Counted from the first letter of the stretch, positions 7,238 to 17,013 are shown. The stretch: 33,029 bases of DNA from Flavobacteriales bacterium (GCA_002718035.1 PBCX01000019.1:1-33029); one strand, 5' to 3'. Made by a program: numbers and translations. Notes: generated from the letters alone by a model not told the origin.

Positions 7238-7956
7238 TGATTATTAACTCTAGTTGCATAATTTTAAATAATATTAGTTATGGTGAAAGTGACCTAATTG
7301 TTAAAATTCTAACACGAAAAAAGGGTCTCCTTTCTTTTTTAATAAAAGGTGGTCAAAAAAAGAAAAAAAAATATCTACAGCCTTTAATGAATGTTAATAT
7401 TTCATTTAATTATAAAAGTAAAACAGAACTATTCTTTATAAAAAGTATTGAGTTTAAAAGCATTATAAATAATATTTTAACTAATTATCGAAAGAGAAAT
7501 ATGGCGCTTTTTTTATGTAAAATAATTAGTAACTCTATTTCAATAAACCAAGAGGATTCAAAAACATATGATTTCATCGACAATAGTATTAGTTGGTTGA
7601 ATTCAAAGCACTGCTCAGGAAAATACTTTGAACTTTGGTTTTTAATTAACCTAACTAAATTCCTTGGCTTTGCTCCTGATTACTTAAACTTAAAGTTAAC
7701 TGCTAACTATAAATTTAACCCACAAAACGGTGAATTTTATTTAGAAAAAGCCAGCAATAATATAGAGCTTTGGAATTCAAAAATTAGTGAATACTTATAT
7801 AATTTTTTAATAAAAAATGTTGAAGAATTAGATAATTTTTCTTTAAGTTATGATGATTATAAATCTTTAATTGTAAAAGTGCTAAATTATTACGAATTAC
7901 ATATTTCTGAATATAACTATAAAAAGCTAATAGCAGTTTACACTGAATTACTATGA
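7237..7956 (+). CDS. recO: DNA repair protein RecO
   Basis: RecO loads RecA onto SSB-coated single-stranded DNA together with RecR during gap repair and also anneals strands. The 239-residue protein has the N-terminal OB fold with the diagnostic start SCIILNNISYGESDLIVKILT and a basic loop KGGQKKKKKYLQP (about residues 38-50). A helical C-terminal domain follows. The four-cysteine zinc motif of many RecO proteins is absent, which I believe is common in Bacteroidetes. The ATG overlaps the porZ stop, and its own stop overlaps the next start (ATGA), so all three genes are likely translationally coupled. Confidence 0.93.
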   Translation: MIINSSCIILNNISYGESDLIVKILTRKKGLLSFLIKGGQKKKKKYLQPLMNVNISFNYKSKTELFFIKSIEFKSIINNILTNYRKRNMALFLCKIISNSISINQEDSKTYDFIDNSISWLNSKHCSGKYFELWFLINLTKFLGFAPDYLNLKLTANYKFNPQNGEFYLEKASNNIELWNSKISEYLYNFLIKNVEELDNFSLSYDDYKSLIVKVLNYYELHISEYNYKKLIAVYTELL

Positions 7957-10409
7957 CAAAAAAAATAATCTACATATGTTTTTTTTTACTGTACCTATCT
8001 GTAAGTGCTCAAAAAGTAACTATAGTTGACTTAAATAATAACCCGGTAACTAATGCAGCTATATTTAATGGGGAAAAAACTATATATGTATTATCTGATT
8101 TAGATGGTGTAGTTAATCTTTCAAGATTTAAAGAGAATGAATTAATATATTTTCAACACCCAAAATATACTACCAACCCAATTCAAAAAAATTATCTAAA
8201 AGGTAGTTACTGGTTTGTAGAGGAAATGTTGTATGAAATTAATGAAGTAACATTACTACAAAACCAAAATCAGAACAACATTAAAAATAGCGCTGAAAAA
8301 AAAATATTTATTTCAAAAAAAGAAATAGAAAAATTAAATACTGAAAATCTAGCTGACCTATTAGAAAAAAAGGGTGGAATCAGTGTACAAAAAAGCCAAT
8401 TTGGAGGTGGAAGTCCAAATATTCGAGGATTTGAAGCCAATAAAATTTTATTAGTACTTGACGGTGTTAGGTTAAATAATGCAATTTATAGGTCGGGGCA
8501 TTTACAAAATATTATTACTATTGATGAATCGATTCTAGAAAACACAGAAGTTGTGTTTGGTCCTAGCTCAGTTCTCTATGGTAGTGATGCTCTTGGTGGA
8601 ACAATCAATATGCTAACAAAAAAATTATATTTCTCAAATGAACCCAACATTGAAAGTTCTTTTTTCACTAGATATGCAAGTGCGTATAACGGTTTTTCAA
8701 CACACCAATCGCTTTTATATGAATCTAAAAAGCTTTCAATTTTTAATGCAATCACTCTGAAAGATTATGGCGATGTTATAATGGGGCGAAATAGACTTCA
8801 TGGCTATAGTGATTGGGGTTTAATGCATTTCTATACAGACAAAAGTGGTGAGGTAGTAATGAACAATAATCCAAATATTCAAAGAAATACAGGTTTTCAA
8901 CAAATGGATCTTATAAATAAGATGCTATTTAAGATAAATAACAACTGGAGATTGACTTCAAATATTCAATTATCTACTTCATCAAATGTTCCAAGATTTG
9001 ACAAATTAAATGACGTGACAGATGAAATATGTAAACTGTGCGGTAATAATAAACCCAAATTTAGATATTGGTTTTACGGTCCTCAAAACAGATTTTTTAG
9101 CAGTCTGGGTTTGGAGGGATATGAAGATAGGTTGTTGTTTGATAAATCAGAATTTATATTGGGTTTTCAAAAAATTGAAGAATCTAGAAACTTTCAAAAA
9201 ATTAATGTAGATAGTTTGACAAAACGAAAAGAAATTGTCAATGTGCTAAGTTTAAATATGAACTTCAAAAAAGGTAATATTTCTTACGGTATTGAAACAA
9301 TACATAACGCAGTTTCCTCATCATCGAATGCCCAAGAAATTGCTTTAGGTTCAACGAGGTATCCAGCGGGCGGATCTAGCACATTTTCTTCAGCATTTTA
9401 TATTAACTATCTGAAAAATCTAAACGAGAAATTATTTATAGAAACTGGTTTAAGAAATACATTCTCTTATTTGTCTGCCAATTTTGATATAGACTCTATA
9501 CCGCCAAGATCACTTGGAATTAGTGATCAAAATGTAACTGCTAGCTGGACAATATTATCTGGTAATGCAAAACTTACTTATTACCCATCAGACTCTTGGA
9601 AAATTAGTACAGTATTTTCAAAGGGCTTTCACACACCAAATATAGATGATATGGCAAAGATTTTTGTCAAAAGTGGAAATCTAACTGTTCCTAATATAAA
9701 TCTCGGAGCTGAAACTGTTTTCTCTCAAGAAATATTTATTTCGAATGAAAATAAATTTGGTGTCTTTTATTTTAATGGTTTTAGATCTCAAGTAAATAAT
9801 GCAATAATAAAAGATACTATTTTAGTTAACTTGAATGCTTCTGCGCCACCAGGAACACCTGAGCTTTTGACAAATCAAGCACCTTATCAGGGTGAACTAT
9901 TAACAACATTTGCTAATCAAAATTTAAGTAGAGTAGATATTTTGGGCTTTACACTTGGGTTTGATTCAAAATTAATTAATAAATTTAATCTAAGAGGTGA
10001 TATTAACTACACTAAAGGCATTAACCTTGAAACTTCAATTCCAGTTGCGCACATCCCACCAGTTTTTGGTAAAGTTTCTATAAATCGGCTAGGAAATAGA
10101 GCATCTTATTTTTTAGACTTTCAATATTCATTTAAAAAAGAGGCAGGTGAATTTGATGTGGCGGGAACAGACAACTTAGACGAAACACCATTTGAAATAA
10201 CCAACCCCAATACTCAATCAGAAATAATTACATATTATGGTCTCCCATCCTGGTCTACATTAAACTTTTCTCTCTCTTATAAATTTTCTGAAAAAATTAA
10301 TGCACAATTTTCTTTAAATAATATTTATGATGTTCATTACAAAAGCTTTGGTTCAGGAGTTAGTGCCGCTGGAAGAAATTTTATTTCAACAATAAGAATT
10401 AATTATTAA
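7953..10409 (+). CDS. TonB-dependent outer-membrane receptor
   Basis: This is an 818-residue outer-membrane barrel. A signal peptide (1-19, ending VSAQ) is followed by a carboxypeptidase-D-like regulatory domain (about 22-90) and a plug domain (about 115-225). The plug carries GGGSPNIRGFEANKILLVLDGVRLNNAIYR and VVFGPSSVLYGSDALGGTINM, read here as separate short motifs typical of siderophore/haem/cobalamin receptors. A beta barrel fills the remainder and ends in an aromatic strand (FISTIRINY). The plug resembles haem receptors of the HmuR type most, but the substrate cannot be assigned. It overlaps recO by 4 bp, and its 3' end overlaps the convergent DUF4837 gene by 11 bp. Confidence 0.92.
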   Translation: MTKKIIYICFFLLYLSVSAQKVTIVDLNNNPVTNAAIFNGEKTIYVLSDLDGVVNLSRFKENELIYFQHPKYTTNPIQKNYLKGSYWFVEEMLYEINEVTLLQNQNQNNIKNSAEKKIFISKKEIEKLNTENLADLLEKKGGISVQKSQFGGGSPNIRGFEANKILLVLDGVRLNNAIYRSGHLQNIITIDESILENTEVVFGPSSVLYGSDALGGTINMLTKKLYFSNEPNIESSFFTRYASAYNGFSTHQSLLYESKKLSIFNAITLKDYGDVIMGRNRLHGYSDWGLMHFYTDKSGEVVMNNNPNIQRNTGFQQMDLINKMLFKINNNWRLTSNIQLSTSSNVPRFDKLNDVTDEICKLCGNNKPKFRYWFYGPQNRFFSSLGLEGYEDRLLFDKSEFILGFQKIEESRNFQKINVDSLTKRKEIVNVLSLNMNFKKGNISYGIETIHNAVSSSSNAQEIALGSTRYPAGGSSTFSSAFYINYLKNLNEKLFIETGLRNTFSYLSANFDIDSIPPRSLGISDQNVTASWTILSGNAKLTYYPSDSWKISTVFSKGFHTPNIDDMAKIFVKSGNLTVPNINLGAETVFSQEIFISNENKFGVFYFNGFRSQVNNAIIKDTILVNLNASAPPGTPELLTNQAPYQGELLTTFANQNLSRVDILGFTLGFDSKLINKFNLRGDINYTKGINLETSIPVAHIPPVFGKVSINRLGNRASYFLDFQYSFKKEAGEFDVAGTDNLDETPFEITNPNTQSEIITYYGLPSWSTLNFSLSYKFSEKINAQFSLNNIYDVHYKSFGSGVSAAGRNFISTIRINY

Positions 10410-11373
10410 TTAAACTAAACCCATTTGTTATTGCCTCAAAATCCAACAGTTGGCTGGCTTTATTTATTCCGGGTGCATATAAATATAATGAAACTAAAAC
10501 ATGATTTTCATTATATGGGTTATTAATTAAACTAGTGAAAAAACTACCTCCCATAAAATCTCCCTCCATCTTCCAAATGCCTTTTAAGTTTTTTTTATCA
10601 ATTAGTGTACTTGATAATGAATCCACATAAAGATGAGCCCTATCCTCAATACGCAAGTAAGCGCCCTCTATCTCACTTTTTATATTAAATTTTGCAATTT
10701 TATTTTGTTCTAAAATTATATTTTGAACTGTGGGTTTTAAATTAAATGAACTAATAACAATGCGCTGAGTTGAATTTTTTGAATCAGACCTGAGTACTAA
10801 ATGTGAATTGACCGTATCTGTTATAAAATAACTACTAGGTAAAGGAATATATAAATTAAAATTCTTTTCAGCATAAATTTTAATTTCTTGTGGTGTAGTT
10901 TCAAAAAAATTTCTTGTTCTTTTATCAACTTCAGAGTTTTTTATTTTTTCAGCAACTTTAAGAGCGGTGGTCTCTATATTTTTAGCATCTAGCTGTTCAA
11001 TCGAACAAAAATAAACTGTTTGATTTTTTGACCACAAATCTCTTTTTAATTTTACTTTATTAGTTTCTCCTGAATTAATAATTACAATATTTTTATGAGT
11101 TTTAAATATTGTACTAAAATCATTTTCTGAAATTGAAATAAGTGATAAATAATTTTTTTTTTCACCATATAATTCAGTTTCTAAAAGTGGCTTTTGGATA
11201 GAAAACAAATTTTTCTTAAATAAATTAAATGAAGCATTTGATAACTCATTGCCTTGAACCAAAATCACTTCTAGAGACTTGCCAGTAGCATTAGAATTTG
11301 TGCTGATTTCACAAGAAAAATTAAATAAAAGAACACTAAAAAGTATTAGTAAATATTTATTCGAAGTCTGCAT
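10399..11373 (-). CDS. DUF4837 family lipoprotein
   Basis: This 324-residue protein has an N-terminal signal sequence and lipobox-like end FNFSC (Cys21), so it is probably a lipid-anchored periplasmic or outer-membrane protein. Overall pattern and genomic position next to an MltD-type transglycosylase match the Bacteroidetes-restricted DUF4837 family, whose function is unknown. The N-terminal half has a Rossmann-like alternation (LEVILVQGNE, KNIVIINSG); the C-terminal half is beta-rich and contains GDFMGGSFFTS. Its start lies inside the end of the upstream transglycosylase gene (17-bp overlap), which suggests coupled expression and a cell-envelope role. Confidence 0.78.
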   Translation of the reverse strand: MQTSNKYLLILFSVLLFNFSCEISTNSNATGKSLEVILVQGNELSNASFNLFKKNLFSIQKPLLETELYGEKKNYLSLISISENDFSTIFKTHKNIVIINSGETNKVKLKRDLWSKNQTVYFCSIEQLDAKNIETTALKVAEKIKNSEVDKRTRNFFETTPQEIKIYAEKNFNLYIPLPSSYFITDTVNSHLVLRSDSKNSTQRIVISSFNLKPTVQNIILEQNKIAKFNIKSEIEGAYLRIEDRAHLYVDSLSSTLIDKKNLKGIWKMEGDFMGGSFFTSLINNPYNENHVLVSLYLYAPGINKASQLLDFEAITNGFSLINN

Positions 11374-12466
11374 TTACATAAATTTTTAAATATTTTCCCG
11401 CAATTATTCTTGTGCTTTTCATATCATTCCAAAGCAATATGTCTTTTATTCTACAATTAAATTTTTGTGCAATTTTTCCAACAGAGTCACCTGACTTTAT
11501 CTTGTAGTTTATTTTTTTTACCATTTCCTCATAAGCTGGTAAATTTTTTGATTTCTTGTTTCTATCTAGATTCTGATATATAGAATCTTTATTTGCTAAA
11601 AAAAATTCAATTGTATTAATTGGTAAATTAATATAAAATTTTCTTTCTTTAACATAAGGAACTACGCCAATTTTAAATGAGGGATTTAAGTCTTTTATTT
11701 CCGCTTCACTTAAATCAATTAGTTTAGATAATTCTTCAAAGTCTAATTTTCGCTCAATGTGTACAGAATCAATATCTTTATTAAAAATATTCGATTCATA
11801 GTTAGGATAAATACCATATTCTTTAGCATAATTCATTACATAAATTGCGGCAATTAATTTAGGTACATATTCTCTAGTTTCCTTAGGCAAAAATGGGCGA
11901 AAATCCCAATAACTTTTTTTGCCTCCTGATCTTTTAATAGCTTTTAAGACACCATATTTTCCAACATTATACGAAGCTATAGATGTGGTCCAATCATTAA
12001 ATCTAGAATTTGATTCCAAAAGGTATTGACAAGCTGCTTTTGTAGATTTAACTACATCCATTCGTTCATCAACATAGGAGCTTATAATTAAATTATATTC
12101 TTTAGCTGTATTAAACATAATTTGCCACATTCCCCTTGCTCCAACTGGTGACTTAGCGGTAGGGTTAAATCTTGATTCAATTACAGGCAAATACTTCAAT
12201 TCTAAAGGAATATTATAAGAATCTAAAATTGGTTCAATAACAGGGAAATAATAATTTGTAGCCGCAAGCATTGTACTAATACTAGATCTTCCTTTAAATA
12301 TATATGCCTTAATATGTTTAGCTACAGAAGAATTATATACTAATTCTAAAGGAGTGTTTTTATTAAGAATCTCCAGGCGATTTTTAACTTCATCTTCGTT
12401 AAATTTTACTTCTTGAGTAAAAGATAACTGAAAAAAAAACAGTATAATGGCAGTAAATTTATACAT
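11357..12466 (-). CDS. MltD-like lytic transglycosylase with LysM domain
   Basis: This enzyme cleaves the glycan strands of peptidoglycan to 1,6-anhydromuropeptides. The signal peptide is 1-18 (LSFTQ). The SLT domain spans about 75-215 with catalytic Glu97 in LPVIESRFNP, followed by SPVGARGMWQIM and the ASYNVGKYGV segment, all typical of family 1D (MltD). A LysM peptidoglycan-binding domain (about 318-366) has the pattern YKIKSGDSVGKIAQKF. There is a single LysM where enterobacterial MltD has two. The gene overlaps gatA by 8 bp upstream and the DUF4837 gene by 17 bp downstream. Confidence 0.92.
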   Translation of the reverse strand: MYKFTAIILFFFQLSFTQEVKFNEDEVKNRLEILNKNTPLELVYNSSVAKHIKAYIFKGRSSISTMLAATNYYFPVIEPILDSYNIPLELKYLPVIESRFNPTAKSPVGARGMWQIMFNTAKEYNLIISSYVDERMDVVKSTKAACQYLLESNSRFNDWTTSIASYNVGKYGVLKAIKRSGGKKSYWDFRPFLPKETREYVPKLIAAIYVMNYAKEYGIYPNYESNIFNKDIDSVHIERKLDFEELSKLIDLSEAEIKDLNPSFKIGVVPYVKERKFYINLPINTIEFFLANKDSIYQNLDRNKKSKNLPAYEEMVKKINYKIKSGDSVGKIAQKFNCRIKDILLWNDMKSTRIIAGKYLKIYVNADFE

Positions 12467-13886
12467 AGTTTTTCAAAATAAAATCCCCATATTCTAATAA
12501 TGTTTGATCAGACAATTTTTTTCCAATTAATTGTGCCCCAACAGGAGCATCATCTTTGTATTGAAAAATAGGAATTGATAAAGATGGGTGGCCAGACAAG
12601 TTCGATTGTACAGTAAAGACATCTTGTAAATACAAAACTGTAGGGTCTTTATGCTTTTGATTTAAATTAAAGGGTATCGTAGGGCTGGTTGGTAATAAAA
12701 TAAAATCAAACTCATTTAAAATTTCATCAGTTTTTTGTTGAACTATTCTCCTAATCTTTTGCGCCTTGGAGTAATAATTATCATAATAACCCTCGCTTAG
12801 AACAAAAGTGCCAAGTAATATTCTTCTTTTTACTTCTTTTCCAAATCCTAAAGACCTTGTCTTCTTTATAACTGTTTCCCAATGGTTAATTTCTTTTCTT
12901 TGAGTTTCGCCATATTTGATACCATCATATCTTGATAAGTTAGAAGAGGCTTCTGCAGTAGTTAATATATAATATGCAGGAACTAAATAATTAAGTACCG
13001 GCATACTAATTTGAGATATTTTATGCCCATCAGAAGAAATTGATTCAATTAATTTTGAAAATGATTTTTTTACATCTGCATGTAATAAATTATGAAAAGA
13101 AGCCTCTTTGATTATCGCTATTTTCATTTTACTTAAATCAAGATTAGAGTTTTCATAATCTTTTCTATCAAAAACACAGGTGGTATCATATTCATCTCTT
13201 CCTGAAATAATTTTCATAACAATATCAATTTCATATGAAGATTTACTTATTGGGCCAATTTGATCAAAAGATGAAGCATAAGCAATGAGGCCGTGCCTAG
13301 AAACCATTCCATAAGTTGGTTTTAAACCTATAACACCACAAAAAGAGGCTGGTTGTCTAATTGAACCCCCTGTATCACTACCTAAAGCAACATGACATAA
13401 ACTTGCTGCTACAGCAGCCGCACACCCCCCTGATGAACCACCAGGTGTTAAGTTATTATTTAATGGGTTTTTAACTGGACCATAAAAAGAATTCTCATTT
13501 GTTGAGCCCATTGCAAACTCATCACAATTTAATCTACCGATAATAATAGCATCCTCTTCAATTAGTCTTTCAATAACAGTGGCTGAAAAAGTGGACTTGA
13601 AATTTTTTAAGATTTTAGATGCTGCAGAAACATTGTGATTTTTGTAACAAATATTATCTTTTATGGCAATTATCATACCCGCAAGTTTTCCAGCAGATTT
13701 ATTAATAATTTTTTTATCTATTTGTTTTGCTCTTGAAATTGATTCTTCTTCAAAAACTTCTACGAAAATATTTAGATTATTTTTCTTTTCTATTCTATCA
13801 AGGTAACTTTTAACAACTTCTAAACAAGTGACATTTCTATCAAAAATATTTTTTTGACAATTTATGAAATCTGAATGTTTTTTCAC
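12459..13886 (-). CDS. gatA: Asp-tRNA(Asn)/Glu-tRNA(Gln) amidotransferase subunit A
   Basis: GatA releases ammonia from glutamine and passes it to GatB for conversion of Glu-tRNA(Gln) or Asp-tRNA(Asn). The 475-residue protein shows the amidase signature with the Ser-cisSer-Lys triad: Lys76 in AIKDN, cis-Ser151 in GGSSGG and nucleophile Ser175 in DTGGSIRQPA. GLKPTYGMVSRHGLIAYASS follows, as expected for true GatA rather than other amidases. gatB and gatC are not in the window, so the three subunits are encoded apart. It is flanked by tatA (5-bp gap) and the transglycosylase (8-bp overlap). Confidence 0.95.
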   Translation of the reverse strand: MKKHSDFINCQKNIFDRNVTCLEVVKSYLDRIEKKNNLNIFVEVFEEESISRAKQIDKKIINKSAGKLAGMIIAIKDNICYKNHNVSAASKILKNFKSTFSATVIERLIEEDAIIIGRLNCDEFAMGSTNENSFYGPVKNPLNNNLTPGGSSGGCAAAVAASLCHVALGSDTGGSIRQPASFCGVIGLKPTYGMVSRHGLIAYASSFDQIGPISKSSYEIDIVMKIISGRDEYDTTCVFDRKDYENSNLDLSKMKIAIIKEASFHNLLHADVKKSFSKLIESISSDGHKISQISMPVLNYLVPAYYILTTAEASSNLSRYDGIKYGETQRKEINHWETVIKKTRSLGFGKEVKRRILLGTFVLSEGYYDNYYSKAQKIRRIVQQKTDEILNEFDFILLPTSPTIPFNLNQKHKDPTVLYLQDVFTVQSNLSGHPSLSIPIFQYKDDAPVGAQLIGKKLSDQTLLEYGDFILKNYV

Positions 13887-13891
13887 GTAAG

Positions 13892-14086
13892 TTATTTTTT
13901 TTCCTTTTTTTCATTTTCAGAATCATCATCTTTTAGGCCTTTTTTAAATTCTTTTACCCCACTTCCTAAACCTTTCATTAATTCTGGTATTCTTTTGGCA
14001 CCAAATAATAATAAAATTGCAATTACAATTATTGCAATTTGCCAAGGTCCCATTTGCCCCAAAAATAATAAGCTATATATACTCAT
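13892..14086 (-). CDS. tatA: Twin-arginine translocase subunit TatA/TatE
   Basis: A 64-residue protein has one membrane helix (about 13-31, IAIIVIAILLLFG), the conserved FGAKRIPEL hinge, an amphipathic helix (about 35-50, MKGLGSGVKEFKKG) and an acidic-basic charged tail. TatA oligomers form the passage for folded proteins carrying RR signal peptides, working with TatC, which is not encoded nearby. It sits 5 bp before gatA in the same orientation. The family is short and the call rests on the helix-hinge-amphipathic helix pattern, which is clear. Confidence 0.94.
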   Translation of the reverse strand: MSIYSLLFLGQMGPWQIAIIVIAILLLFGAKRIPELMKGLGSGVKEFKKGLKDDDSENEKKEKK

Positions 14087-14123
14087 AATAAAATGTTTTT
14101 ATAAAATTAATCTTTTTTTGTAA

Positions 14124-15269
14124 TTATTGATTGTTATGAAGCCAATTCATTGGATTTAATTTTTCCACTCCTTTCCAAATTTGAAATCCTAACACACCCG
14201 TATCACTATCATCACTAGAAAAAACAATTCCAATTTTGTCCTGCGCAGAAACTATATCACCAATTTTAACACTTACATCTTTTAAATTGATGTACACGGT
14301 TAAGTAATTTCCATGTCGTATAATTATTGATTTTAAACCATTCTGCATAAATAAAATTTTTGAAACAACGCCCTCAAAAACAGATTGTACATTTTCATCT
14401 TTTTCTACACCAATTTCTATTCCATTATTAAATATTTTAATACCTGGTAAGTTTTTATGATCAGTGTGGCCAAATTCAGAAAGTAGAACACCCTTTTTTA
14501 CTGGCCAAGGTATATTTTTTATTTTAGCTTCAAATTTTATATCTAATTTTTGATAATTTTCACTTAACATCATTTGTTTTTGCAATTCAATAATTTCTGA
14601 TTCTATTTGTTGGGCTTCTTTTTTCTTTAATTTTATAAAATCTGATAGTCTTTTTTCCTGCTTTGTTAAACTAATGGTTAAATTTTCTTTTTTCTTTTTT
14701 AAAATTTCTAATGAATCTTTTTCTAAATTAAATTCTTTTAATAATGTATCTTTTGTATTAATGTTTGTATTTAAATTATTATTAAAACTAATTAATTCAT
14801 TTTGCAGATAATCAAGTTCATTAAGTAAATTCTGTCGATATTGCTCTTTTTCTTTATAATAAACGTATTTGCTAATTTTATCTTTAAAAGTACTTGTTGA
14901 AAAAATAAAACTAACTAAATTGATACCAAAATCATTTAAATATATTTCTCTAATAAGGCTTTTATATGACTGTTTAATAGAAGATATCTTTTGATTATTA
15001 ATTTGTATTTTATTCAAAATTTCTTGTTTATATAATTCAATGCTATCTCTTTGTTGAAGTATTGTGTTTTTTAAATTTGTTCGGACCTTTATATAAGCAT
15101 TTAAGGCCTGTAGTTCTTTCGTTGAAATAATTTTTTGATTTTTTGCGGAAATTAAAGTTTTTTTAGATAATTCTATTTCCTTTAATAAAATATTCTTTTT
15201 ATTAATTAAACTTTTCTCATCCTGAGAATAAACAGTAACAGAAAGTAATATTGTAATTAAAAAACGCAA
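14124..15269 (-). CDS. EnvC-like murein hydrolase activator with degenerate LytM (M23) domain
   Basis: The 381-residue protein starts with a signal peptide (1-16, VTVYSQ), followed by long coiled coils (about 20-110 and 145-245) and a C-terminal LytM fold (about 255-378). The metal ligands of active M23 peptidases are lost: the H-x3-D site reads NNGIEI (about 281-286) and the HLHF motif reads VLGF (359-362). A single His319 (RHGNYLTVY) remains. This matches EnvC, which does not cut the wall itself but activates amidases at the division site through its coiled coil and FtsEX. No ftsEX or amidase gene is adjacent. The downstream tatA fits, because amidases can be Tat substrates, though that link is inference. 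Confidence 0.85.
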   Translation of the reverse strand: MRFLITILLSVTVYSQDEKSLINKKNILLKEIELSKKTLISAKNQKIISTKELQALNAYIKVRTNLKNTILQQRDSIELYKQEILNKIQINNQKISSIKQSYKSLIREIYLNDFGINLVSFIFSTSTFKDKISKYVYYKEKEQYRQNLLNELDYLQNELISFNNNLNTNINTKDTLLKEFNLEKDSLEILKKKKENLTISLTKQEKRLSDFIKLKKKEAQQIESEIIELQKQMMLSENYQKLDIKFEAKIKNIPWPVKKGVLLSEFGHTDHKNLPGIKIFNNGIEIGVEKDENVQSVFEGVVSKILFMQNGLKSIIIRHGNYLTVYINLKDVSVKIGDIVSAQDKIGIVFSSDDSDTGVLGFQIWKGVEKLNPMNWLHNNQ

Positions 15270-15279
15270 AATAAATGTA

Positions 15280-17013
15280 TTATAAATTATTTATTTTTTC
15301 TTTTAAATTTTCGTTTGTAGGATCTTTTTTTATTGATATAAGCCAATTTTTTTTAGCGCCATCTAAATCTTTTAGTTCAAATAAAATGTCCCCATAATGC
15401 TCATACATAACAGCCGATTCTCCTCCGTTTTCAAAACATGAAATCATGATTTTTTTTGATGAATTTAATTTTTCATTTTTTTTATTAGAATCTTGCTCGA
15501 TTATACTTAGCTGAAATAAAACCCAAGCATAGGTATCTAAAAATGAAGACTGTGGGCTTTCTTTTGTTAAAGAAATGCACTTCTCAATCATTTTTTCTGC
15601 TTTTAACAAATTATCGCCCCCTCCCCTAAGCGACAAGTAATAACTATAATTATTTAAAACAATAATATAATTAGGATTTATTGACAAAGCTAATTCGTAT
15701 TGTTCATCAGATAAAATGCCCTTATTCATTCTGTGATATACATCACCTAAAGAAGCGTGGAGTTCCGACTTTAAAGTCAAATCATCAAAAACATATTCAA
15801 TAGCATTAATGAAGCTTTCAACAGATGATTCATAATTATTTAAATACATAAAAGCTATGCCTTGATAATAATAGAAAATTGGATTATAAGGGAAGTATTC
15901 TATCGACTCTTTGCTATACATTAGAACTTTATTAAATTCTTGTTTAACTAAATTTATATTTAAAATTTTTTCATACAACAATTTATCTTTTAAACCAAAG
16001 CTATATGCTTTTTCGTAATTATTTAAACTCTCAACAATATTATTATGAAGCAACTCGTAATCACCTAATAAAACATAAAATAACACTTGGTCTGGATAAT
16101 TAATAATACATTGCCTCAGGACTTGTGGAATGTAGTCTTTATATTTTTCGATTTTTTTATTGTCAGAAAAAATTTCAAATAAAACATTTATTTTTTGATC
16201 AACGTTTATTTGATCTGATTTAAATATTTTTAAAAATATTTCTAGTTCCTTTTCAAAATTAGATTGAGTTTGAATAATTTTATAGGAAGTTAATAATGCC
16301 GTAGAATTTTCTGGATCAAACTCTAAAATTTTATCGTACACTAAAAGCGCTTGTTTATACTCACTCTTTTGAACATAAATCTCTGATAATTTTTGTAAAA
16401 AAATTAAATTTTTTGGATCTTTTATATTAGCATCATTTAATAATTGAATGGCTTTTTCATATTGATTATTTATTAAATACGCTTCAGCTTCTAAAATTAT
16501 TAGTTCAGGGTTGTTGTTTTCAAATAACTTCTTGGCTTTTATTATTTCTTTTAATGCAAGTTTTATTTGATCGCTAGATAAATAATTTTTAATTAATTCT
16601 AAATAATAAATTTTATTTTGCGAATCTAAAGCAATTAATTTTTTCCATGTGTGCGCTTGGTTTTTCTTGTCAGATGTTTGGTAAAAAATTTCTTGTAAAA
16701 GAAATAAATACCACTTATTATTGGGGTTTAAGGAAGTGGCCTGGTTTATGAAATCTAGTGACTCTTCAATTAAACCTTGAGAAAAAAAAATCTTTCCCAT
16801 TTCGAAAAAAACACTTGACTCTTTCGGATTTAGCTTAAGACATTTCTCATATTCTAATATAGCCTTATCATATTCTTCTAGCACTTTATATTTTTCAGCT
16901 AAAAAAAAATGGTGAATAAATTTTTTTTCAATTTCACCCACAATAAAATTTTCTTGAGATATAGAAAAACAAATTGATAAAAGATGAAATATTATAATTA
17001 AACTAAACTTCAT
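15280..17013 (-). CDS. TPR-repeat protein, periplasmic
   Basis: A 577-residue protein has a signal peptide (1-20, CFSISQ) and then TPR units over almost the whole length, for example YDKAILEYEKCLKLNPKE (about 43-61), YKQALLVYDKILEFDPENS (about 218-236), and further copies near 395 and 440. It has no catalytic domain. The gene lies between a sugar nucleotidyltransferase (4-bp overlap) and the EnvC-like gene (10-bp gap), so it may act as a scaffold in envelope assembly. Such a protein at this place next to envC, rmlA-like and dut genes is, as I recall, common in flavobacteria, but its role is unknown to me. Confidence 0.82.
   Translation of the reverse strand: MKFSLIIIFHLLSICFSISQENFIVGEIEKKFIHHFFLAEKYKVLEEYDKAILEYEKCLKLNPKESSVFFEMGKIFFSQGLIEESLDFINQATSLNPNNKWYLFLLQEIFYQTSDKKNQAHTWKKLIALDSQNKIYYLELIKNYLSSDQIKLALKEIIKAKKLFENNNPELIILEAEAYLINNQYEKAIQLLNDANIKDPKNLIFLQKLSEIYVQKSEYKQALLVYDKILEFDPENSTALLTSYKIIQTQSNFEKELEIFLKIFKSDQINVDQKINVLFEIFSDNKKIEKYKDYIPQVLRQCIINYPDQVLFYVLLGDYELLHNNIVESLNNYEKAYSFGLKDKLLYEKILNINLVKQEFNKVLMYSKESIEYFPYNPIFYYYQGIAFMYLNNYESSVESFINAIEYVFDDLTLKSELHASLGDVYHRMNKGILSDEQYELALSINPNYIIVLNNYSYYLSLRGGGDNLLKAEKMIEKCISLTKESPQSSFLDTYAWVLFQLSIIEQDSNKKNEKLNSSKKIMISCFENGGESAVMYEHYGDILFELKDLDGAKKNWLISIKKDPTNENLKEKINNL

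Noticed and set aside
13875-14123. An 82-codon plus-strand open frame across tatA
   Set aside because: It is antisense to tatA, whose helix, hinge and amphipathic helix are clear; the plus-strand product is low-complexity.
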